Shown here piece after piece: positions 1-4,212 of a stretch of 5,572 nt of DNA (position 1 is the stretch's first letter; every line of letters starts with the position of its first letter). The stretch lies in NCBI GenBank assembly GCA_023433655.1, contig JAEYUE010000286.1, positions 1-5,572 on the forward strand. The letters run 5' to 3'. The DNA is from Pseudomonadota bacterium (GTDB lineage Bacteria; Pseudomonadota; Alphaproteobacteria; Caulobacterales; Caulobacteraceae). The translations under genes and the position numbers were made by a program. Below the pieces are notes generated by a model. That model did not search any database. It was not told the DNA's origin and saw only the letters and a list, made by a program, of their open reading frames with translations.

Positions 1-865
1 CGCGGGTGTAGGTCGACACCCAGGCCGCGCCCTGGTTGCGTTCGGCCCACAGGCTGGCCGGGGCGAGATAGCCGAGCGTCTTGCCAGTGCCGGTCCCCGC
101 CTCCGCCAGCAGCATGCGCGGCCGTCCCTCCTCGTTGCGCGGCGAGAAGGCGTAGGCGGCCTCGGCGGCGTAGTCGCTCTGCGTCGGCCGGGTCTCATCG
201 AGGCCGGAGGCCTGCAGCAGCTTGTCCAGCCGGATGCGGGCGCTCTCGGAGTCGACCGGGGCCGAGCCGGCCTCGCCGCGCGGGGCCTCGTCCTCCCATT
301 CGGGCAGGCGCGACCATACGTCCAGGCCGCTGCCGCGGTGGCGGCGCTCGCGCAACGGCTGGTGCTGCAGGGCCCCGAGGACGCGCCAGCCCCAGCCCCA
401 GCCCGCGCGGCCCAGGGTCTCGGCCAGGGTCACGGCTTCCTCGCGAGCGGGATAGTCGGGCTCCGCCAGTCCCTTCAGCAGCCCCGAGGCCGCATCGCGC
501 AGCGCCTCCGCCTGGAGTTCCGCCCCCTTCGGCTCGGTCATGCCCGTGGCCAGCGCCAGCCCGGTCGCCGACGGGGCGCAGAAGCGGGCCGGGCGCACGA
601 AGGCGAACAGTTCCAGCACGTCGAGCAGCTGCGGCGAGCGCGGCGGCGGCGCCAAGCCCAGCCGGCGGGCGGTCAGGCTGGCGTGGGCGACCATCACCTC
701 GCCGCCGGTGAACAGCCCCTCGGCCGCCCCGCGCCCGATCCGCCGCGCGCCCTCGCCGTCGCACACCGCCCCCGCCCCCGGCGGCACGGCCAGCGCCGGC
801 GGCAGGACGAGCCACGGCTCGGCCCCGGTCAGGCTGGCGGAGGAGGGGAGGGCGATGACGGGCAC
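1..865 (-). CDS. DinG-type ATP-dependent DNA helicase, N-terminal part (runs off left edge)
   Basis: This reading frame has no stop from its start to the window edge and gives 288 residues of a larger protein. A Q-motif-like RPTQ lies at residues 226-229. A Walker A motif, AGTGTGKT, lies at 256-263 (K262) after MLLAE, the form typical of DinG/XPD-type superfamily 2 helicases, which unwind DNA 5'->3' in repair. The ~250 residues before Walker A are much longer than in E. coli DinG and I recognise no known domain there. The DEAH box, any Fe-S cysteines and motifs V-VI lie outside the window. I chose the GTG at 865-863 over the in-frame ATG at 928-926 because codons between them use G or C at only about 10 of 21 third positions (CAA, GGA, CCA, CGA, CTA), while codons after the GTG are almost all G/C-ending. 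A -10-like box sits 14 bases before the GTG and there is no Shine-Dalgarno, so the mRNA may be leaderless. The family call is firm; the exact subfamily is not. Confidence 0.85.
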   Translation of the reverse strand, partial: MPVIALPSSASLTGAEPWLVLPPALAVPPGAGAVCDGEGARRIGRGAAEGLFTGGEVMVAHASLTARRLGLAPPPRSPQLLDVLELFAFVRPARFCAPSATGLALATGMTEPKGAELQAEALRDAASGLLKGLAEPDYPAREEAVTLAETLGRAGWGWGWRVLGALQHQPLRERRHRGSGLDVWSRLPEWEDEAPRGEAGSAPVDSESARIRLDKLLQASGLDETRPTQSDYAAEAAYAFSPRNEEGRPRMLLAEAGTGTGKTLGYLAPASLWAERNQGAAWVSTYTR

Positions 866-873
866 CTGCCGTA

Positions 874-879
874 GATAGC
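874..879 (-). promoter_or_regulatory. -10-like box GCTATC of the DinG-type helicase
   Basis: On the minus strand GCTATC begins exactly 14 bases before the GTG start at 865. It matches five of the seven informative bases of the Caulobacter housekeeping -10 consensus GCTANAWC, read as GCTATCTA. This geometry would place the first transcribed base at or next to the GTG, giving a leaderless message and fitting the absence of a Shine-Dalgarno. The other helicase in the window has the same arrangement. Confidence 0.4.
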
Positions 880-891
880 GGGTTCGGTGTG

Positions 892-909
892 GAAACGGAA
901 CGGGAACAT
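892..909. promoter_or_regulatory. 18-bp word shared by both helicase promoters, copy 1 (LexA-box-like)
   Basis: The word gaaacggaacgggaacat is identical to positions 4181-4198. It contains AAAC-N7-GAAC (893-907), one base from the alphaproteobacterial LexA box GAAC-N7-GAAC. It lies 12 bases upstream of the -10-like box of the minus-strand helicase, where a repressor could block the polymerase. Relative to its gene it is in the opposite orientation to copy 2. The identity is directly visible; the LexA reading is inference. Confidence 0.5.
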
Positions 910-913
910 CTCC

Positions 914-942
914 TTGACCCGCCGTCATGGGAAGATTATAGC
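914..942 (+). promoter_or_regulatory. Putative promoter of the toxin-antitoxin operon
   Basis: TTGACC at 914-919 matches five of six bases of the -35 consensus. It is followed after 17 bases by TATAGC at 937-942 (four of six bases of TATAAT). Transcription would begin near 949, leaving a leader of roughly 24 bases that contains a purine stretch (aaagg, 959-963) nine bases before the antitoxin ATG. Repeated half-sites overlap the -10 end, as expected for an autorepressed antitoxin operon. Confidence 0.4.
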
Positions 943-959
943 CATACTATGTAGCCATA
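939..959 (+). promoter_or_regulatory. Probable antitoxin operator: direct repeat TAGCCATA with a nested palindrome
   Basis: TAGCCATA occurs at 939-946 and again at 952-959, a 13-base period. Between and overlapping the copies is CATACTATG (943-951), a perfect palindrome around one central base. The block lies between the -10 box and the antitoxin start. Phd/YefM antitoxins typically bind palindromic sites in their own promoter, alone or with the toxin. The repeats are visible; their use as an operator is inferred from position. Confidence 0.4.
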
Positions 960-972
960 AAGGTCGAGGGTC

Positions 973-1224
973 ATGAGCTGGAGCGTCGCCAAGGCCCGGG
1001 ACAACCTCTCAGAGGTGATCCGCCGGTCGCGGACTGAGGGCCCGCAGGAAATCTCTCTCCACGGCGAGGCGGCGGCGGTCGTCTTGTCGGCTGAGGATTT
1101 TCGGCGTCTGAAGGATCCGCGGGCGTCGCGGGATTTCAGGGACTGGCTTCTCAACGGCCCTTCGCTCGAAGGGGTCGATCTGGAACGTGACCGCCGGCCG
1201 GCGCGGGAAATCGACCCCTTCTGA
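973..1224 (+). CDS. Phd/YefM-family antitoxin
   Basis: This 83-residue protein should neutralise the ribonuclease toxin encoded directly after it and repress their shared promoter. Residues 1-47 carry the Phd/YefM DNA-binding fold: the N-terminal SVAKARDNLSEVIRRS helix, then the strand pair around ISLHGEAAAVVLSAEDF with the usual G-E/R-x-A-V-V-V-S core and the E-D-F-R-R-L helix. Residues 48-83 are a charged tail with several Arg and Asp residues, suited to being disordered until it wraps the toxin. The ATG at 973 follows a weak ribosome site (aaagg or gaggg). The stop codon shares one base with the toxin ATG (TGATG), so the two are probably translationally coupled. Length and domain order are normal for the family, and the gene looks intact. 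Confidence 0.88.
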   Translation: MSWSVAKARDNLSEVIRRSRTEGPQEISLHGEAAAVVLSAEDFRRLKDPRASRDFRDWLLNGPSLEGVDLERDRRPAREIDPF

Positions 1225-1643
1225 TGTTCCTGCTGGACACCAATGTGATCAGCGAGCCCAAACGATCCCGGCCCGATCCCGGCGTGATGGCCTGGTTAGG
1301 TGTTCAGCTCCTGTCCGACCTGCACATCAGCGCGCTGACGGTGGGCGAACTGCGACGGGGCATCGTTCGGCTCGAGCCCGGCCGGCGTCGGGACGACCTC
1401 GACTTCTGGATGGCGGACCTGGTCCTTCAGTACGCCGAGCGCATCCTGCCGGTCGATCTGGATGTGGCCGAACGCTGGGCCAGCCTTGCCGAGGCCAATC
1501 GCGCCGCGGGGCGAACGTCCGACATGACGGACGAGCTGATTGCGTCGACCGCGCACGCCCACGGGCTGACTGTGGTGACGCGGAATGTCCGGCACTTTGA
1601 ACACAGCGGGTGTCGGGTCCTGTCGCCGTGGATCGGGTCATGA
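1224..1643 (+). CDS. vapC: VapC/FitB-type PIN-domain ribonuclease toxin
   Basis: This 139-residue protein is a PIN-domain endoribonuclease of the type II toxin class, whose members cleave RNA (tRNA or rRNA in the studied VapCs) with a Mg2+/Mn2+ site of acidic residues. The opening MFLLDTNVISEP supplies D5 and N7. E42 lies in TVGELRRG, D103 in DMTDELIAST, and N121 in VVTRNVRHF at the position of the fourth acidic residue, where Asp or Asn is common. Length, opening and the C-terminal SPWIGS ending closely resemble FitB of Neisseria from memory. FitB is paired with a ribbon-helix-helix antitoxin, whereas here the partner is Phd/YefM-type. The start overlaps the antitoxin stop by one base, and the stop overlaps the next gene in ATGA. 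All expected catalytic residues are present, so the toxin should be active. Its RNA target cannot be read from sequence. Confidence 0.9.
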   Translation: MFLLDTNVISEPKRSRPDPGVMAWLGVQLLSDLHISALTVGELRRGIVRLEPGRRRDDLDFWMADLVLQYAERILPVDLDVAERWASLAEANRAAGRTSDMTDELIASTAHAHGLTVVTRNVRHFEHSGCRVLSPWIGS

Positions 1644-1810
1644 AGCGGCGCACAGGTTGTGTAATTGGCATCGTGGTGGCGCTCGTTCTCGGCGCCGCCT
1701 TCATCTGGGCGTTCTTCTTCAGCGAGTCCGCAATAGTCGACGACTGCCTCGACGCCGGCGGCCGCTGGGCCGACGGCGGCTACTGCGAAGGCGCACGGCC
1801 CGAAGCGTGA
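1640..1810 (+). CDS. Small single-helix membrane protein, third gene of the toxin-antitoxin operon
   Basis: This frame encodes 56 residues. An N-terminal MKRR is followed by one hydrophobic helix (about residues 7-27, GCVIGIVVALVLGAAFIWAF) and then a short polar domain, CLDAGGRWADGGYC, with cysteines at 36 and 49. Positive charges before the helix predict an N-terminus in the cytoplasm and a periplasmic tail, where the two cysteines could form a disulfide. No lipobox or signal-peptidase site is evident. I chose the ATG at 1640 because it overlaps the toxin stop in ATGA and lies directly before the KRR; an in-frame ATG at 1610 would add ten residues inside the toxin gene. GC-rich third positions support coding. 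I do not recognise a function. Proteins with a C-x-x-x-G-G-R-W motif recur as hypothetical proteins in related bacteria as far as I recall. Its link to the toxin may be only positional. Confidence 0.65.
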   Translation: MKRRTGCVIGIVVALVLGAAFIWAFFFSESAIVDDCLDAGGRWADGGYCEGARPEA

Positions 1811-1820
1811 CGCCTTCCCG

Positions 1821-2624
1821 CTAGCTCGTCGCCCCCGCCCGGATGTTCGCCTTCAGCGACGGCTCCAGCAGCTTCGGCGGCGGCAGGGTGGCGTCGCGGG
1901 CCTGCCGCATGGCGACGAACGCCGCCTCGCTGACGCCGCCCCCGACGTGGATGTTCTCCGCGCGCTCGGCGGCCACCGTGGTCTCCCAGCGGAACGCCTT
2001 GCGGCCTTCCGGCAGATAGTCGTGGCCGACGAACACGCGCGTCTCCGGCGGCAGGGCCAGGATGCGCTGGATCGAGCGGTACAGCGTCGCGGCGTCGCCG
2101 CCCGGGAAGTCGGCCCGCGCCGTGCCGAAGTCCGGCATGAACAGGGTGTCGCCGACGAACACGGTGTCGCCGACATGGTAGCTGACGCAGGCGGGCGTAT
2201 GCCCGGGGGTGTGCATCACCTCGACCTCCAGCTCGCCGAGGGCGAAGCGCTCGCCATCGCCGAACAGCCGGTCGAAGACGGTCGGCGGCGGCGTCCGCAT
2301 GCCGAACTTCTCGGCGAAGGTCCGTTGCGTCTCCACGACCCGCGATCCGACACCGATCGGCGCGCCGGTCCGCGCGCGCAGGTGGTCGGCCGCCGACAGG
2401 TGGTCGGCGTGGGCGTGGGTCTCAAGCAGCCACACGATCTCCAGCCCCTGCGTCCGGGCCAGTTCGACCAGGGCGTCGGCCGAGACGGTCGCGGCGTCCC
2501 CGGTCGCCGCGTCGTAATCCAGCACCGGGTCGATGATCGCCGCTTCCCCCGTCGCCGGGTCGCTGACCAGTTAGGTGATGGTGTGGGTCGCCGTGTCGAA
2601 GAACGACTGAACGGTCGGTTTCAT
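1821..2624 (-). pseudogene. Persulfide-dioxygenase-like MBL-fold hydrolase (Blh/ETHE1 type) with an in-frame TAA at codon 18
   Basis: From the ATG at 2624, the frame codes MKPTVQSFFDTATHTIT, stops at TAA (2573-2571), and then continues without interruption from LVSDPATGEAAIID to the TAG at 1821, 267 codons in all. The metallo-beta-lactamase motifs are intact downstream: HAHADH (H70, H72, D74, H75), HTPGHT (H142), GDTLF (D159) and VGHDY (H201). The family oxidises glutathione persulfide to sulfite at a mononuclear iron site; in bigR-type operons it is called Blh. Family members usually have Tyr before L/V-V-S-D-P, so TAC or TAT mutated to TAA by one base change is the simplest history. A good ribosome site (AGGGAGA, 2637-2631) precedes the ATG. 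Restart at the GTG at 2525 would yield 234 residues lacking the first beta strands, probably poorly folded. The otherwise clean frame suggests a very recent mutation or a base-call error. Confidence 0.85.
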
Positions 2625-2630
2625 GGAGCG

Positions 2631-2637
2631 TCTCCCT
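2631..2637 (-). promoter_or_regulatory. Ribosome binding site fixing the true start of the dioxygenase gene
   Basis: On the minus strand AGGGAGA lies six bases before the ATG at 2624-2622. This is the clearest Shine-Dalgarno in the window. It shows that translation begins at 2624, upstream of the TAA at codon 18, rather than at the GTG at 2525 that the stop codon would leave as the first usable start. Confidence 0.65.
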
Positions 2638-2650
2638 GAGGGTGTCGGCG

Positions 2651-2681
2651 ACATATATATTAGCACTTGCTAATTTAGCAA
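2651..2681. promoter_or_regulatory. Shared divergent promoter/operator with three alternating TTAGCA half-sites
   Basis: This is the most AT-rich stretch in the window. ATTAGCA (2659-2665) and TGCTAAT (2668-2674) form a perfect 7-bp inverted repeat around CT. TTGCTAA (2667-2673) and TTAGCAA (2675-2681) form a second perfect inverted repeat around one T. The middle half-site is used in both. The adjacent TATATATATTA and GCTAAT sequences can supply -10 boxes for both the minus-strand dioxygenase and the plus-strand repressor. AT-rich palindromes of this sort in the repressor-dioxygenase gap fit autoregulation by a BigR/SqrR-type repressor that releases DNA when its cysteines react with persulfide. 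The palindromes are directly visible; the binding protein is inferred. Confidence 0.65.
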
Positions 2682-2689
2682 CTCTGCAT

Positions 2690-3034
2690 ATGTTCCTCGC
2701 CATGATCGACCTCGCCCGCATCGACCTCAAGCAATTCGAAGCCCGCGCCGGCCAGGCTGCGGCGCTGCTCAGGCCTCTGTCCAATGAACGCCGCCTGATG
2801 ATCCTGTGTCAGCTGGCCGGCCGCGAGCTTCAGGTCGGGGCCCTGCTGCCGCTGGTCGGCCTCTCCCAGTCGGCCCTGTCCCAGCACCTCGCCGTGCTGC
2901 GCGAGGAGGGCCTCGTGGCCGCCCGACGCGACGGCCACGCCGTCTTCTATCGCATCGCCGACCCGGCCGTGGTCCGCCTCATCGCCGCCCTGGCCGAAAT
3001 CTTCTGTCCCCCCTCTCCGGAGCCTTCCTCATGA
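2690..3034 (+). CDS. ArsR-family repressor of the BigR/SqrR persulfide-sensing type
   Basis: This 114-residue winged-helix protein should repress the divergent sulfide-detoxification genes and release DNA on exposure to reactive sulfur. The order is an N-terminal helix, LLRPLSNERRLMILCQLAGRE, the recognition helix-turn-helix LVGLSQSALSQHLAVLREEGLV (about 55-76), and the wing RRDGHAVFYRIAD (79-91). Cys40 and Cys106 are 66 residues apart, the same spacing as the sensing pair I recall for BigR (Cys42/Cys108) and SqrR (Cys41/Cys107). No ArsR-type CxC metal site is seen. I start at the ATG at 2690; ATG 2702 is an alternative that removes four residues. A GTG at 2642 is unlikely because its reading would cross the operator with AT-rich codons. 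No Shine-Dalgarno is evident. The stop overlaps the rhodanese start in ATGA, so both are on one transcript. Confidence 0.85.
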   Translation: MFLAMIDLARIDLKQFEARAGQAAALLRPLSNERRLMILCQLAGRELQVGALLPLVGLSQSALSQHLAVLREEGLVAARRDGHAVFYRIADPAVVRLIAALAEIFCPPSPEPSS

Positions 3035-3375
3035 CCACTGTACTGACCCCCCTTTCCGCGCGGGACGTCGCCGCCCGCATCGAGGCCGGCCGCGCCGTTC
3101 TCGTCGATATCCGCGAGCCGGCCGAGTTCGCCCAGGAACACCTGCCCGGCGCGGTCTCGGCGCCGCTCTCGACCTTCGAACAGGCGCACCTCGGCGTTAC
3201 CGCGGAGGCCGAGGTGATCTTCATGTGCCGCTCCGGCGCGCGCACCGGAGCCAACTGCGACCGGCTCGCCGCCCGCGTCGACGGCCCGGCCTATGTGCTG
3301 GACGGCGGCCTGATGAGCTGGAAGGCGGCGGGCCTGCCGGTGTCGGCTGGCCCCTCACGCCGCCGCTGGTTCTGA
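3031..3375 (+). CDS. Single-domain rhodanese (sulfurtransferase)
   Basis: This 114-residue cytoplasmic protein has one rhodanese domain: LSARDVAARIEAGRAVLVDIREPAEF (8-33), the EHLPGAVSAPL segment (36-46), and the active-site loop CRSGART with the persulfide-carrying Cys66. It ends with VLDGGLMSWKAAGLPV, the usual C-terminal rhodanese signature. It would carry or transfer sulfane sulfur between thiosulfate, glutathione persulfide and acceptors, and in this locus it would work with the persulfide dioxygenase. The start is the ATG in the ATGA overlap with the repressor; GGAG at 3019-3022 is a suitable ribosome site eight bases upstream. A longer reading of the same frame from 2806 lies inside the repressor gene and can be discounted. 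Length and active site are normal, and no leader peptide is seen. Confidence 0.92.
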   Translation: MTTVLTPLSARDVAARIEAGRAVLVDIREPAEFAQEHLPGAVSAPLSTFEQAHLGVTAEAEVIFMCRSGARTGANCDRLAARVDGPAYVLDGGLMSWKAAGLPVSAGPSRRRWF

Positions 3376-3402
3376 TGCGCCGGCCGCAGGACGCCTGACG
3401 CC

Positions 3403-4182
3403 ATGGACCCGTCGCTGTGGACCTGGGGCGCTGCGGCGCTCAGCGGGGCGGTGGTCGGCCTGTTCCTCGCCGTCTTCGGCGGCGGCGGTTCGGTGCTGGC
3501 CGCGCCCCTGCTGCTGTATTTCGTCGGGGTCGCCGACCCGCACGTGGCGATCGGCACCTCGGCCGCGGGCGTGGCGCTGAACGCCATGACCGGCCTGACC
3601 GGCCACGCCCGCGCCGGACGGGTCAAATGGCCCTGCGCCAGTCTGTTCGCCGTCGCCGGCGTCACCGGCGCCCTGGCCGGATCCAGCCTCGCCAAGCAGG
3701 TCGAGGGGCAGTACCTGCTGCTGTTCTTCGCCCTCGCCATGGTGCTCATCGCCTTGTCGATGCTGCGCAAGCCCCGCAGCGAGGGCGACGTCGCGGTGCG
3801 CCTCGATCGCCGGCTGATGCTGCGGTTGACGCCGATGGGCCTCGGTGCGGGCTTCGCCGCCGGCTTCTTCGGCATCGGCGGCGGCTTCCTGATCGTGCCG
3901 GGGCTGATGGCGGCGACCGGCATGACCCTGATGCACGCCCAGGCCTCGTCCCTGCTCAGCGTCGCCGTGTTCGGCGCCTCGACCTCGGCCAACTACGCCG
4001 TCTCGGGCCTTGTCGACTGGCCGATCGTCTTCGCCATGGTCGTGGGCGGCGCGGCCGGAACCGCCCTCGGCCTCCCCATCGCCCGACGTCTGGGCGAGCG
4101 CGCGGCGCTGGGTCGGCGCCTGTTCGCCGGCCTGATCATTCTCGTCGCCATCTATGTCGCGATCCGCGCCCTGACCGGGTGA
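3403..4182 (+). CDS. TauE/SafE (TSUP)-family membrane permease, probable sulfite exporter
   Basis: This 259-residue inner-membrane protein consists mostly of hydrophobic helices and shows the internal duplication of the TSUP family. The first half has GLFLAVFGGGGSVLAAPLL (19-37) and the second has GFAAGFFGIGGGFLIVPGLM (150-169), each the glycine-rich start of a half-repeat. A charged cytoplasmic linker (RKPRSEGDVAVRLDRR, about 122-137) separates the halves. Family members move sulfite, sulfoacetate or other small organosulfur anions. Placed after a persulfide sensor and a rhodanese, and across from a dioxygenase whose product is sulfite, sulfite export is the likeliest role, but substrate cannot be read from sequence. 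It lies 27 bases after the rhodanese stop with AGGA at 3388-3391, so it is probably in the same operon. Its TGA is in frame with the next gene, with no other stop before that gene's GTG. Confidence 0.9.
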   Translation: MDPSLWTWGAAALSGAVVGLFLAVFGGGGSVLAAPLLLYFVGVADPHVAIGTSAAGVALNAMTGLTGHARAGRVKWPCASLFAVAGVTGALAGSSLAKQVEGQYLLLFFALAMVLIALSMLRKPRSEGDVAVRLDRRLMLRLTPMGLGAGFAAGFFGIGGGFLIVPGLMAATGMTLMHAQASSLLSVAVFGASTSANYAVSGLVDWPIVFAMVVGGAAGTALGLPIARRLGERAALGRRLFAGLIILVAIYVAIRALTG

Positions 4183-4198
4183 AACGGAACGGGAACAT
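4181..4198. promoter_or_regulatory. 18-bp word shared by both helicase promoters, copy 2 (LexA-box-like)
   Basis: This is an exact copy of 892-909. It begins within the permease stop codon and ends directly against the GCTATA box of the downstream helicase, so a bound protein would cover the promoter. AAAC-N7-GAAC occupies 4182-4196, one base short of the GAAC-N7-GAAC LexA consensus of alphaproteobacteria. Much of the 30-base gap between permease and helicase is taken up by this word and the -10 box. Confidence 0.5.
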
Positions 4199-4204
4199 GC
4201 TATA
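4199..4204 (+). promoter_or_regulatory. -10-like box GCTATA of the DEXH helicase
   Basis: GCTATA begins 14 bases before the GTG at 4213, the same distance as the GCTATC box before the other helicase. It fits the GCTANA core of the Caulobacter housekeeping -10 element. Transcription would start at or beside the GTG, implying a leaderless mRNA, which agrees with the lack of a Shine-Dalgarno. This promoter would let the helicase be expressed independently of the sulfur operon upstream. Confidence 0.45.
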
Positions 4205-4212
4205 GGCGGTCC

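Larger units (their letters stand above)
866..972. promoter_or_regulatory. Divergent intergenic region between the DinG-type helicase and the toxin-antitoxin operon
   Basis: These 107 bases separate two divergently read genes and include a short AT-rich stretch (about 931-960) in otherwise GC-rich DNA. Toward the helicase they hold the 18-bp word shared with the other helicase and a -10-like box. Toward the toxin-antitoxin operon they hold TTGACC (914-919), 17 bases, then TATAGC (937-942), a plausible sigma-70-type promoter, followed by repeated half-sites. On the minus strand a TATAAT (940-935) could also drive helicase transcription from further upstream. Promoter calls rest on similarity to consensus only. 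Confidence 0.6.

Noticed and set aside
195..815. A 206-codon minus-strand frame and several plus-strand frames within 195-878.
   Set aside because: They are out-of-frame shadows of the DinG-type helicase, Arg/Gly/Ala/Pro-rich, and end short of the Walker A region that defines the real frame.
1787..1817. GAAGGCG / CGCCTTC inverted repeat at the end of the toxin-antitoxin operon, a possible terminator between convergent genes.
   Set aside because: Only a 7-bp stem around a 17-base loop with no T-run in either direction, overlapping the mini-protein coding end. Too weak to call, although the 10-base convergent gap makes some termination signal likely.
1947..2639. A 230-codon plus-strand open frame opposite the dioxygenase gene.
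   Set aside because: The minus strand carries a full metallo-beta-lactamase-fold protein with all metal motifs. The plus-strand frame has no family resemblance and crosses the dioxygenase start and ribosome site.
2642..2689. Upstream GTG start for the ArsR repressor, adding 16 residues.
   Set aside because: The added codons are AT-rich (TAT, ATA, TTA, AAT) and would make the operator palindromes coding sequence. ATG 2690 is followed at once by normal G/C-ending codons.
4183..4212. Fusion of the permease to the helicase by readthrough of the TGA at 4180-4182, since the frames coincide with no further stop.
   Set aside because: A membrane permease joined to a DNA helicase makes little sense, and the gap holds a regulatory word and a -10 box. 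Frame coincidence has a one-in-three chance.
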